The notes under the pieces were generated by a model. It searched no databases, was not told where the DNA came from, and saw only the letters and a list, made by a program, of their open reading frames with translations. From Acanthaster planci (Eukaryota > Echinodermata > Asteroidea > Valvatida > Acanthasteridae): a stretch of DNA of 64,000 nucleotides. This document shows positions 47,401 to 57,129 of the stretch, piece by piece. A program made the translations under genes and the position numbers. The stretch covers positions 621,746 to 685,745 of the forward strand of contig NW_019091478.1 of NCBI RefSeq assembly GCF_001949145.1. Direction: 5' to 3'. Position 1 is the stretch's first letter; every line of letters starts with the position of its first letter.

Positions 47401-50400
47401 GTGACTCCTGCAAGTGAAGCGCACTCGCGACATGGAAGAGCATGGCTGCCATGCAAACAACCTGAACAACAAGACGTGATGACTTTCGACACTGCATAAT
47501 TAAAACCTTAAATCAGTGAGAGTGCCAATCAAATCATTTGTAATTAACTCCCGGGTACAGCGGTCTCCCCGGAGTGTGACAATTACCAAAGGCGGCAAGC
47601 CACGCACTAAGCATCTAAACAGAAAGTGACATTTAATCAATGTTCCAATAACAGAAGACAGGTGCCCATAAGCGGCAGGGACGAAGGGAAATGTCACTGA
47701 AACAACAGTCTGGAAGGATGATTACACCCTGTGAAAAAACAAACCCCGGTAAGTATTCATCCCGATTCCAGTCGGCTGTCACCTTCGTTTCCCAAATCTC
47801 AAGTACATGTACGCCAGACACCAAAAGACATGGATCCTTCAATCTGAAGGCAGGGTATGGTGTGTAGGTACCGGTAGTGATGAATATGCAGTTGTAATGG
47901 TACATGAATGTACAGCAGATGTACATGTAGGTGCGATTGGGGTCGTTCCTTCAATTTGCGGTCAAATTGTTTTCCTGCCCTGTAAGATTTGGTGTACGAG
48001 TTTGTAAGTTTAGAACAGATTCTTTCAATTCCATGAGTGATTAAGTATCGCAAATTACATGTACCTTCTGAACAACTAAAAAAAAAAACAGTTTCAAGTC
48101 GATTTCAATACTGGTGACATAAGGGCTTTGCACTGCACACTCACTGAAAACTTTACCAAGGAGGACAGACACACAAAGGGAACAAAGGGTGCTTCCCTGT
48201 CCTCGGTAGTCAGTCCTTTGTCCTCAGTGGTACAGTGCTAGCACTTGTGAGAGTGTTACACGTTGAACTGGTGCGAGATACGGGAGGGAAACACAATGCC
48301 TTCATTCTCTTCAGTGTCGCAGGCGTGTCGCTTGCTCAAATGGCGCACATGGTAATTGCACCTTTTGGGCAGAGTTATCCATCTTGCGCCTTCGGCGCTA
48401 TACGATCTTTGCTTTTGAGTTCAGAAAAGAATGAACAAGTGCAGAATGTACCAGTACCCGGTAGCTTGTGGGGAGAATCATTTACTTGAAAAATGCATCT
48501 TCCACGAACATGCCTGCAGAAGATCATGAATATAGTTGAGTTGGGCGGTATTGAGAATACACTTGGATGCACCACCTATCTAATTATGTTCACACGTATT
48601 TGGTTTCGCTGTAGTACATGGGAGTACAGTAGTTTTTGTCTGAAAATGCACTAACATGCAAGGATGTTCACATGCATGAGCTTCGGTGCTCAGGTAGGTG
48701 GTGAGGCATGTGGCGTTCACTCATTGGCCTAGCCAGTGTCCAATCCAGACCATCACAAGACCTATCACAGGTCCACACACAAGACAACGCCACAAGATCA
48801 ATCATCATGAGACTAGTCACAAACAACGGGGTGAGCAATGACAAAGGAATGCTTTTGTTGCAGTTCAGTTGAACAGTTTGTGACTCAAATTCAGACCGGC
48901 GGTCTCGTGATCTCGTGGGGTCGTGTGATACGGTCTTAAGAGCTAGGTCTAGACTTCAACCATGGGCCTCAACCTCTCTCTTCATAGCCAGTGAGGCCAA
49001 CCTGTGCACAGAGCCTGTACCCATTGTGATTGAGACATCCACACAAAACCAGGAAAGTAATTTACGCATCTTATAGCTTATAGTTTCCGCAATGGTTATA
49101 ACGATTGTAGACAGCCTGAAAGATTTTAAAGTGCCAACAGTGAGAGACAGTCAATTTGCCAAGTTTTATGCACACAGGGTGGACAAACCGAGCACGCACA
49201 AACGCTCAGTTAATGGTAAGCAGGGTAAGCCAAGGGCTTGTTATTCTACCAGCAATATCTGTCTGACATGTGCTATTTGATGGGGCAAATTCTAAGAGAA
49301 AGATTGGACTGTGCATATACCAGTTGCTTTCTCAGTGACAGGGATGCGTCCCGTCTCAGATTTTGGTCATGCCATGGTCCTTCAGCGTCATGCCTGAGAT
49401 AAATGTATCTTAAATACACATTGATACAAATGACTTCTCCAAACCACACTATCCCCAGTGGTAACTAACTTGGGATAACTGTTTACAGCATCCATGCCCC
49501 CTCTATCAACACAGGTAATTCTGAAAGGAAAATGCAGCACACATCCACGCATCACCTGGCATACATGTAAGCCAGGGTATTCCATTACAACCCTACCGGT
49601 CATCCATGACAGGTGTCCCCACAGTGATTGAATGAGCCAAAAATCGGCCTGCAGAGTTCATCACTCAACACTTCATCTAATAGACGCTGGCCTGGTACCA
49701 TAGTATGGGACCTTTATCCACATTCAATTGATGTTGACCTACTGTAGCAGATGTTCCAAGGAGGCAAACTTGTCTTCACCGCTCGCAACATGTGCCATCC
49801 ACATGCAGGCATTAGAAGGTGAAGTCCTGGTAAATAACATCCTCAGAGAGTTGGGTTCAACAAACTACTCATATTTGCTTTGTTGGGGGACTTCCCAGGA
49901 ATAACATATATGGTGAATTGGGGAAACTTTTCAAGTTTGAATTCTGGGATTCACACACAAGATAATCCAAGCAATAATACAGTATTATAAGATTTGAACG
50001 GGTTTTAGAGCACATTTTCCCAGAGAAAGACAAAGGTGCATATTTTGTCCATTTAACAAACATCTGAAACTTGTAGCTGTAATTAACACGTACTTATAAA
50101 AGTTTCTCAGTGTTTTACATGTCGAAGTTAACAGGATCACTATTCTAAAATGTTACTCATTCACTGTTGATCATTCCGAGAATCAAATCAAGATGCATGA
50201 CAAAGGCTTTTCCTTTCTGACGCGTTCTCACTTCGGCTACATCCTGTTAATTTCTAACTGCATATATAAGCCGTGTCTCATGGATAGCTTGACAGTACTT
50301 ACTCTACATGCACTTTACTCTACTGTATCCTACTCTACTCCACTAGCAATTCATCCCAACCCTCTCAGTCATGCTTGTTGAATCAAGTCACGGTGAAAAC

Positions 50401-53400
50401 ACACTGCTAAGATTTGTGTTCCGACAGTTTTCACAACTACCGGTAGTACATGTAGCTGTCATTCCATCCTATAAACCATGTACTTACAACTACAGTGTAC
50501 ATGTATGCATACATGTACAGTATACTCCTGGTACATACTGTAACATGCAAAACCCTACTAGACAAAGATGTCATCATTTTGTCATCAAAATCAGTCATCT
50601 TCCAAAAGTGGCATCAAAGGCATCAAGAAGGCAGCATTTGGAACCCCCCCCCCCAAAAAAAAACAATTAGGATTTGATAGTCCGGCATGTCATATCAACC
50701 CCAAATGAGGCATCAGTTGTGGAAAAATAAGACATCAAAGAGGCTGCACTATAGTATGATGCCCAATCCTAAGAGTCATCAGAATCTGAAGAAGCTCATG
50801 GCATTAGGATCATTGATGCATCAAAACGTTGATGCCAAGTACCAGTACCATGTACGGTGGGTACTGCACTTGTAAATAACTCTGGGCATGCTACTGACAT
50901 TTAACTGTATGGTAGCTCTTAGAACTGCGCATGTATGCTATGCCACAATTATACCCAGCAAGATGGGACGGAGGGGTACCCCCCCACATATCCAATCCCT
51001 ATACACATCCTAGAGTATTGTTACCTAACACATCCCCCCCCCCCTAGATGTCTGTAAAGAATTCCCGAGATTCCTGTCAAAGGTGGGGGGTACTCTCCAT
51101 CCCATATCTTGCTTCATATAGCCGCAATTGTCACACATTTTGTATCCAGTATTTCAACGTTCAAAAAGTTAGAGCTCAGCCAACAATTATACAGGCAGAC
51201 ACTGACACCCTACATTTGGGCCATGCAGATGCCCTTTTTGTTTCCTTCAATCGCTCTGTGCTACCAACATCCGAGCTGTGTGACGTAAAGAGCCAGCTGA
51301 AAGAGCACAAAACATCCACCGAATCATGGGCATGGGCGTGGCTCCTGGTCATTTGCATGATCGACACGTACGTTAATACACAACTGTGAGTCAACAGATG
51401 ATCGTCAACCTTGTCATTTTATACCTCACAAGCCCATTTCGCACACACCCACGATCCTCTTCGATGGCACTATATACACTTGCTAAAGTCCAGTTCAGTG
51501 AACCCTGATGAAGATGGGCTGATGTCGGCTGGAGACGTGTTTGCCAGCGACGATAACAACTCGTATGAGTCCCATGCTCCTCGGCTCATGATGCGCCATG
51601 TTTGCTCTCGGCTCAAAGGGCTTTGTGGAGGATCATATAGCCAATTTCAGAGGGAGTATATTGACAAGATAACTGATGGAGTTTGATTTTTTCTTTCTAT
51701 GACCAACATGTGCTCAACTGCATTGGAGGTACTGGCACAATGTACATGAACTTCTCATTTCTGGATTTGTCATTAGAAAAGTGTCTGATCCAATTCAAAA
51801 TTTTCTCAGGACAATTTGACACGCAGCACTGCGAGGGTGAATTTCCAGGATGGCTCTGGGACAATACCGGTATGAACGTAAAGCTGCACTGAAGACAGTT
51901 TTAAATCACTTGAGAAAAAAACTCTTTTATCCCCAAGCCTCCAACACAGTTATAAAGAAGCCTTTCATCTACACTTCAAAATTTGGACTAAGGAGGCACA
52001 CCTACGGTTCATATATCTATATTCCCCTAAAATAACCTAAAAGCAACAAGAGCGAGCTCCAAAATTTCTTACAATGAGAGGGATGAAGAAAATGACACGT
52101 ACGTGTAATTCATCTGAAATATTTGTATAAACTTGACCATGGTAATTACGTACAAATGTACACTGTATGCATCCCAAATGGACCACCCTTGTGAATTAAG
52201 ATATTTAATCATTTCTGCATCAGCTACGGTTCAAATCTTGCAGAAAATTACAGGAATGGTACATGATTAAATGTATCTGCCAATCCACTCCCAGCAAAGA
52301 TTAAAATAAAAAGATCCAAACACTTGAAAGAGAGGGGGTTTAATTTTGACGGAGTCAAAATTGCCTGTCCAAAATTGTTTTTGCCAACACATACATGTAT
52401 CTACCAGACAGGTGGCTTGGTGACATACAGGAAAGGAAGCTCAACTTTACATCATCAGCAACGTCCGAGAGCACGAGCATTTCTTGTCAGCCATTTTAAT
52501 TTCCTCAAATTTCTCCCGCGAATTGCAACTCCTTTCGTCCTGGAGCGGTTTGGGAGCTGCCGATGTCGTCACTTTGCTCGTCACTGGCGAGGCCTACAGA
52601 AGATCCGGGTCAATCAAATCACATCCCGGATGGGATATTTAACTCTTCCGATGTTATTTTCCTGGTAATGGGTTGTTGAAATGTAATGAAGTGGCATTTC
52701 TGGGTCTGGTATGAAACCAGACAAAACTGAAGGTACAAAATAAAGAATTTGGCAATCAGAGAAGAGTGGAAACAGTACTGAGTAAGGAAGACATCAAATG
52801 TGTTTTTTAATTGTGTGGATCTGAAAACACATTTCTACAGATACAGTTCAAAAACATTGTTAAAATATTTCATTTCGGTTATTATGCAAGCAGTAAGGAG
52901 CACGTACATACATGTGTAAGTGAAGAGTTGCAGAAACAGCAAAATAAATTTTGCATTTAGAGAAGTTCAACTGAAAAAGATGCTCAGCCCAGTCATTTCT
53001 GCACAAATGGGGACTGTCTATTGCCTTGTATCTTGAGACTTCTTGAAAGTTATAATTCAACAGCAATATGAAATTGTTGAGCGACAAATTGATCATGTCC
53101 AATGGATTTGCAGAGTTGTAGGAATGACTTTTATCTGCATTTACATCTGAACTCTTCATCAGGTGTTCAACTTATTACTCAACGAAGATCAGACTTTCCA
53201 GATTTTCCAGATTCTCCAGAAAAGCTGAAGTGGATTTTGTATGGGAAAATGCTCTGTGCAAGGACCTGTTTGTTCCCATAGTCTGCGTCAATCGCTTTTC
53301 GAAAAGGGGGGGGGCATAACCTTGATCAGAATTAATGAGAATTAGGACAAAGCCCTAATGGCATGGGGTCAGAAATGGTGCCAGCTACAGAAAATTGGGG

Positions 53401-53804
53401 ATTCCATTTCCAAATTTTGGATTTGTAGATGCTCTGTGGTGCAATCTGAGCCTTCTGACCTACCTGTACCTTTGTAACTCCCCCTGCTTTATAAAAATAG
53501 GGTCCAGAAAAAAAGTGCGTGTGGAGGAAGGATAAATGACATGATTTCCCCCATCCCCAAACTTAAAACAGTGGGGTACATGCCTCCTCCCCCGTATCCC
53601 AACAACTAAAGTCCATGTATATTCTGTATCCATTGAATCAAAGGAATAAAGACCTTCTACCTTTAAGTCCTCCACCTCCCGGGAGGTACTGCAGGCGTGG
53701 TAAGACAGGACCTCCAGTGCCACTTTTTGCCTGGCCATGGCCTTGGCTATCTCGTTGTACATCAGTGTGTTGTTGATTCCCAGACCGCAGAATATGGTGA
53801 AGGC
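38317..53804 (-). CDS. PDE11A: PDE11-type 3',5'-cyclic nucleotide phosphodiesterase (gene span, 5' part not seen)
   Basis: Eleven exons with matching phases and GT/AG sites encode 379 residues: the end of GAF-B ([12 protein letters not shown]), its linker helix, and a full class I phosphodiesterase catalytic domain to the stop. Catalytic features (partial numbering) are the general-acid His in YHNFRHAF (H116), metal ligands H156/D157 in [11 protein letters not shown], the metal Asp in MLMTACD (D268), and the purine-clamp Gln and Phe in QLGF (Q321, F324). The family reads cAMP and cGMP and hydrolyses both in the cytosol. [32 protein letters not shown] and [10 protein letters not shown] agree with vertebrate PDE11A better than with PDE5, 6, 2 or 10. 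The start codon, GAF-A and most of GAF-B are absent from the exons found. Confidence 0.93.
38765..39000. repeat. Dispersed repeat in the last PDE intron (partner 48738-48962)
   Basis: Aligned blocks include accagtcacaagacca, gcttttgttgca-like and gttgttgcac runs, tgaacagtt, ttcagac-gg, gtctc and a final gactgcaac/gacttcaac. Order and spacing match 48738-48962 in the same orientation. Both copies sit in introns of the same gene. Confidence 0.6.
39041..39124 (-). CDS. PDE11A: PDE11-like exon with the purine-clamp glutamine
   Basis: It is 28 codons in phase 0/0, with acceptor gtgcggcag and donor GAA|GTAAGA. It encodes [20 protein letters not shown] and then GVCLPLYE. The invariant Gln of QLGF orients the nucleotide base and the Phe stacks on it. 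Confidence 0.94.
39474..39548 (-). CDS. PDE11A: PDE11-like exon ([10 protein letters not shown])
   Basis: It is 25 codons in phase 0/0, with acceptor ctggttgcag and donor ACG|GTAACT. It encodes [20 protein letters not shown] and KIEPT. The EFFDQGD-ER motif is shared by class I phosphodiesterases. Confidence 0.94.
39662..39720 (+). repeat. tRNA-derived SINE-like fragment
   Basis: gtagctcagctggctgagtg is a near-perfect tRNA/SINE A box with its flanks; the expected B box downstream is eroded (ccgaatccgatc). It does not fold as a tRNA. It lies in a PDE intron. Confidence 0.4.
39768..39789. repeat. Perfect 9-bp hairpin
   Basis: gaccctgct, loop cata, agcagggtc. A small strong stem in a PDE intron, just after the SINE-like fragment. 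Confidence 0.6.
40384..40447 (-). CDS. PDE11A: PDE11-like exon with the metal-binding aspartate
   Basis: It is one base plus 21 codons, with acceptor ctgtgtgcag and donor AAG|GTGAGA. It encodes [20 protein letters not shown] and K. Asp of TACD is the second conserved metal ligand of the HD-type active site. Confidence 0.94.
40554..40675. repeat. 122-base foldback (MITE-like) element
   Basis: Outer arms 40554-40583 and 40646-40675 pair over 30 bases with four mismatches. Inner segments (cttttgctccaca and tgtggaacaaaag) continue the stem, so nearly the whole element folds into one hairpin. Related arms occur at 21769-21886, and a short version (gcatggctgccatgc) near 47440. It has no coding capacity. 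It lies in a PDE intron about 105 bases from an exon. Confidence 0.8.
41271..41348 (-). CDS. PDE11A: PDE11-like exon (VRSQFFDLV)
   Basis: It is one base, 25 codons and two bases, with acceptor gcctttcag and donor CTCAG|GTACTA. It encodes [20 protein letters not shown] and QKELL. The split codons on both sides join correctly (Lys before, Arg after). Confidence 0.92.
42273..42373 (-). CDS. PDE11A: PDE11-like exon (GHNIFANM...[10 protein letters not shown])
   Basis: It is 33 codons plus two bases, with acceptor atttttaag and donor TTCAA|GTAAGT. It encodes [20 protein letters not shown] and [13 protein letters not shown]. The I-A/L-A-T-D-L-A block is a hallmark of the catalytic domain, its Asp lying by the metal site. 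Confidence 0.94.
43275..43365 (-). CDS. PDE11A: PDE11-like exon ([17 protein letters not shown])
   Basis: It is one base plus 30 codons, with acceptor actatttctag and donor CAG|GTACTG. It encodes [20 protein letters not shown] and [10 protein letters not shown]. The EYHHFNH segment holds a conserved His of the active-site region and matches PDE11 closely. Confidence 0.94.
43650..43759 (-). CDS. PDE11A: PDE11-like exon with [10 protein letters not shown] signature
   Basis: It is 36 codons plus two bases, with acceptor tctcttgcag and donor CAAAA|GTACAG. It encodes [20 protein letters not shown] and [16 protein letters not shown]. This is the class I phosphodiesterase signature H-D-x-x-H-x-G-x-x-N that binds the two catalytic metals. 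Confidence 0.96.
44593..44700 (-). CDS. PDE11A: PDE11-like exon with the general-acid histidine
   Basis: It is 36 codons in phase 0/0, with acceptor atttattcag and donor CAG|GTGAGA. It encodes [20 protein letters not shown] and [16 protein letters not shown]. His of YHN is the expected proton donor and FRHA carries a metal ligand. Confidence 0.95.
44710..46313. other. PDE intron, nothing recognised
   Basis: Intronic sequence with one ACATGTAC cluster (about 45755-45780) and no supported exon. Confidence 0.5.
46314..46460 (-). CDS. PDE11A: PDE11-like exon linking GAF-B to the catalytic domain
   Basis: It is 49 codons in phase 0/0, with acceptor tactctacag and donor CTG|GTAAGG. It encodes [20 protein letters not shown], then [20 protein letters not shown], then LQKFKIDPL. 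This matches the F-DDF-LD-D--------M-LG---KFKID segment at the start of the PDE11 catalytic domain. Confidence 0.94.
48738..48962. repeat. Dispersed repeat, partner of 38765-39000
   Basis: Shares ordered blocks with 38765-39000, including agtcacaa, tgttgcag/ttgcac, tgaacagtt, attcagac and the closing gac-tcaac. Same orientation, about 70-75 percent similar by eye. Confidence 0.6.
50960..51125. repeat. Dispersed repeat, copy B (partner at 5405-5600)
   Basis: Shares attgttac, cctagatgtctg, aagaattcc and gaga-tcc blocks in the same order with the left-end copy, with an expanded C run in place of attccccc. Confidence 0.65.
51150..51367 (+). CDS. Exon-like open frame, unidentified (plus strand, inside PDE intron)
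   Basis: After a good acceptor (ttttgtatccag) the frame stays open for about 72 codons to a donor (GACAC|GTACGT). It encodes [20 protein letters not shown] and on to [17 protein letters not shown] do not recognise a family. It could be an exon of a nested gene on the opposite strand, a decayed element, or chance. Confidence 0.18.
51411..51686 (+). CDS. Unidentified open frame ending in stop (plus strand)
   Basis: A 91-codon frame ends at TGA 51684-51686. Its acidic/serine-rich middle ([20 protein letters not shown]) and following basic stretch ([15 protein letters not shown]) read like protein. A weak acceptor (ttgctaaag) precedes SSSVNPDED, so it could be the terminal exon after 51150-51367. 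No family is recognised. Confidence 0.2.
   Translation: MSFYTSQAHFAHTHDPLRWHYIHLLKSSSVNPDEDGLMSAGDVFASDDNNSYESHAPRLMMRHVCSRLKGLCGGSYSQFQREYIDKITDGV
53661..53804 (-). CDS. PDE11A: PDE11-like exon, end of GAF-B
   Basis: It is 48 codons in phase 0/0, with acceptor ttgcaccag and donor AAG|GTAGAA. It encodes [20 protein letters not shown], then [20 protein letters not shown], then [19 protein letters not shown] and the following VAL-VLSYHA match PDE11A almost word for word. It is the most 5' exon I could place. Confidence 0.95.
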
Positions 53805-53874
53805 CTGGTGCAAACAGGAGTGAACAGGGTAAACAAATCAGATTACATCTCGTCAATGTGAATGAAGAAACATG

Positions 53875-53950
53875 GATGGGTGCGGCTAGGATTTGAGCTG
53901 GTGGCATCTGGAACATGATACGAGTGCTCTACCATCTGATGACAGGTGAT
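53875..53950 (-). repeat. tRNA-derived SINE head
   Basis: On the minus strand, gatggtagagcactcg (A box) and agctcaaatcctagccg (B box) are correctly ordered and about 30 bases apart, as in tRNA-derived SINEs. A full cloverleaf is not formed. It sits about 70 bases upstream of the GAF-B exon, within the intron. Confidence 0.6.
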
Positions 53951-54134
53951 GCATCTGTCTAAAATGGGCATTGTGGCTAGTAATACGGCTATTCTATGTG
54001 ACACGTAAAAGGCAAAAGCCAGGGGTGAGACTGAAGGAAAATGAGGAATCCACGAAATCATCGTAAGAGATTTAGAGGGCTGCACAGCAGTGAAGGGCCT
54101 ATGGTATACATTGTACATTAATACAGGAATAAAT

Positions 54135-54240
54135 ATGTGCTTGGCTGGTCTTAAATGTGCGACCAGCTCAGGAGAATGGATGCAACTCATCGGCGTTCAG
54201 TCTCATACGTTACATGTGGTTTAAGACCAGCCAAGCACAT
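54135..54240. repeat. Perfect 21-bp inverted repeat
   Basis: Positions 54135-54155 (atgtgcttggctggtcttaa plus a) and 54220-54240 are exact reverse complements with a 64-base spacer. No coding content. Confidence 0.85.
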
Positions 54241-55740
54241 GTTCATTCTCATTTATAAACACCTTTTTAGTCAGAGAATCAAAAGAAGTCAATACATATG
54301 TATGATGGATTTCTAGAATTGGATGTCTAGATGGATTGTTCTAGAATTTTACTTTCATTTCCCTGAAAACCCCTGTCCATTTTATTCAACATTCCTTGTG
54401 CAAATCGTCCAATTGGTCCATGCACATAGACTCTTGACCAATCAGAATCGATGAAACTGTCTTGTATCCAGGTGCCAGTGTGTGAGTTATGCAGCCTGCA
54501 TTATCAAATGTTAATACACATTCAAGTTGCAGTTGTTGACTAGGAAAGACTGTCTGAGGTATTTATGAATGTTTATGTGAAGGGCGTTCCTTAAAATTCC
54601 CATTCCTTGTGTTCTATATAAACTTTTATATAAAAACACCTTCAGTGATTGTTTGAAAATCCTGATATCTGGTACAATCCTGATAAAAATCACCCCTGAA
54701 GACCGTAGGCCACAGCCACAAGATACCTGGCCGATTGGGACATAACCACATCGGCACAGCTAGTGAATACTTTCGCTTTATTCGGTTTTCAAAAGAGTTC
54801 TGAAAACGGTCAGTCGGACGGACGCATGCAGATCAGAAAGTGAGCGCCAAATTAATTGTGCCTCAGCCGGAGCGGCAATCAATCTTCTTGCTGAGTCAGA
54901 AAGGTGTGAAATAAAACACGGAACGGCAGAGTAGGATTCCAGCTTTTTTTTATTGTCGGCTTCTTTTATTTTGAATAGAAGGAAGAACAGGGTATGCTCC
55001 ATATGTACCGGTACATGTACGAGCCCCTTGGTACATGCTTATTATTTCTGCAAATTCATGTCCAATTTTATCACCACGGACTCATTTCCGCACTGATTCA
55101 AAGTACACGTTATCAGACAACACACAACCTTCTCGGTAGTCTGTATTTGTTAGTTGTTAGGGGGTTCCTAGGATATTGAGGTCATCACTACGTTGTGGAG
55201 GCAGTGGTAAGGGACCGAGGAGATTATGCCAGCATGTAAACGGATAAAAGGATCTCATAAGTAATGAACCACCAAGACTAGCCAGGAAATTCTCCCCTCT
55301 GCCCGAGAATGAATACCCAAACATCTAGCCTTGCACATTCAGAGATACCCTATCAATAAAGACCTGAAAGACCAAAATTACATACATGTACGTACAGTAC
55401 ATGTACATGTATGTTTGCATCCCCCCCAATATTACTGAAGTGGTCGAACATCTTGGAAAATAAACACAGATACTGGAATGGTGAGATCGGCAATTTTACC
55501 TCCTCCAGAAATTGCCAGAAAATAGCTTGTTTTCATCTAACATACTTTTGCAAGTAACTGTCTCTGGCAACACACTTTAAATTGTTTGTCTCAACAAAAA
55601 GTGAGAAGTGGCCTGACGTTAACATCACCGGTAGATCACACTGTCAACAAACGCCATCTCGGATGAAGTCTCTGAAGACTCCATCATCCCCATCTAAGCA
55701 GACGGCACGGCTGCATCCTACTGTTCCTAGGGGAGGCAAG
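54241..55740. other. Upstream PDE intron or flank, nothing recognised
   Basis: No GAF-domain exon could be found on the minus strand. Contains an ACATGTAC cluster at about 55380-55415. Confidence 0.5.
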
Positions 55741-55748
55741 AAACTTAG

Positions 55749-55978
55749 TCTGAGCCTCAATCTCATTACACAACTCCCCCAGCCCTGGAGGATGCGTCTA
55801 TACCGGGTATTGATCCTTCTCCAAATAGCCGCTACCTGGACAACAGGTTGCTTCGGGATATTAAGGATAGTGGGAGGGGGGAGGTCGGAGGTACTTATAT
55901 GATCAGGATCCATATCAACGCCGAGTCTCATCTTCCATACCTTGGTGGGTCAGCTTTCACTGTCCACTCGGCATCCAG
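55749..55978 (+). CDS. Exon-like open frame, unidentified (plus strand)
   Basis: The frame opens after a stop at 55746-55748 and runs to TAA 56025-56027, with a plausible donor at TCCAG|GTCAAG (exon end 55978). It encodes YTTPPALEDASIPGIDPSPN, RYLDNRLLRDIKDSGRGEVG and GTYMIRIHINAESHLPYLGG. The composition is convincingly protein-like and lacks low complexity. I do not recognise the family; it may be a decayed retro-element or part of a gene antisense to PDE11. Confidence 0.28.
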
Positions 55979-56936
55979 GTCAAGTTATAAGATCATAAAG
56001 GACAAAAACATCGAAATCAATTTTTAAAAAAAAGAAAAGAAAGTTTGGAGACAGTTGGGTTTGTCAGCCCCCTCCCAAGTTTTAAGGCTTTACCTCCAAA
56101 ATTTTGTTTTTTGGCCAACTCTGACTGTCGGGACCTCCACTCTCTTCTCTCAAATTACCTCAACCCAGGAAAGACTTTTTAGAATGTAACATTTAAGACT
56201 CCTCAAAGTAAAACTACTGGCTGACCTACAGACTTGGTTTAATGTTTTCCAATTACCGGAGCTACCAAAGCATGGGAGGTAAACTTGAAGGAAAAACAAG
56301 AATTTTCAAATCCCTAAATAAGGAGACAAGTTATTAACCATGACAAGTTAATGCATTCCGTTCTGCTGCCTGGAGGTTCTCATTGCCCACTACATGTACA
56401 CGATAGTCCGGTCATGACCTTCCTCGCGTTACACGTACTATTAATGGAACAGAGCAAACATGTTGTTAGTCATTTCACTTGTCACCCTCGGCTGAAAAGC
56501 CTGACACCTTCGGGCCAGTTATGAGGGTTAGCAGGTGTGAGCCGGAGGGGCCTACACGGGGAGACCGCTCTCCTCAAGCTGCCATGCAGGTGCTGCTTAA
56601 AGCCCGCGGAGGCCACCGGATAAAAATCGCGGTTGATACATGTACATGCTTAATGAGCCAAGAGGGGGAAAAAATAACTTGCACAATTCAGCGGGATCTA
56701 CTGATGTCAAACACTTCTCTACGGATAGATTACCGTAAGTGAGCATGAAGCCTGTGTGAGCTGGGTTTGAAAGATGCCGGGAGAAACATTGCACACGATC
56801 AGGATTAACACATTATTTCATGTGCAAGCAGTGTACTAGATCATTCCACAGGTATCGATACAATGTAAACCAGCCCCAGTATCGACTGCTATCCAATATG
56901 GAGAAATGATGCAAAGCTTCACAGTCATTTGCACTC

Positions 56937-57127
56937 TAAAGGCCAGTTCATACTTGGTGAGGAAGCAAACACAATTGCGAATTTGTGACATGAGATCAAA
57001 TGTTCGCATTGCAAATATGCACAAGTTGAATGCATTTCAACTCCAACCAACTTGTGCTGCAAATCTTTGGCGATGTCGTAGTTACGTTGATTTGCACATT
57101 GAAAAGCTCTTGTATGAACTGGCCTTA
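56937..57127. mobile_element. MITE-like element with terminal inverted repeats
   Basis: Ends taaaggccagttcatac (56937-56953) and gtatgaactggcctta (57112-57127) are terminal inverted repeats differing by one base. The 190-base interior is non-coding in any recognisable way. TA at both edges fits a TA target duplication. It is a non-autonomous DNA transposon by structure. Confidence 0.75.
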
Positions 57128-57129
57128 AG

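Larger units (their letters stand above)
46461..53660. other. Large PDE intron (7.2 kb)
   Basis: Holds the repeats at 48738-48962 and 50960-51125, ACATGTAC clusters near 47920 and 50495, and exon-like plus-strand frames at 51150-51686. No PDE exon is needed here, because the phases of the flanking exons join directly. Confidence 0.7.
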
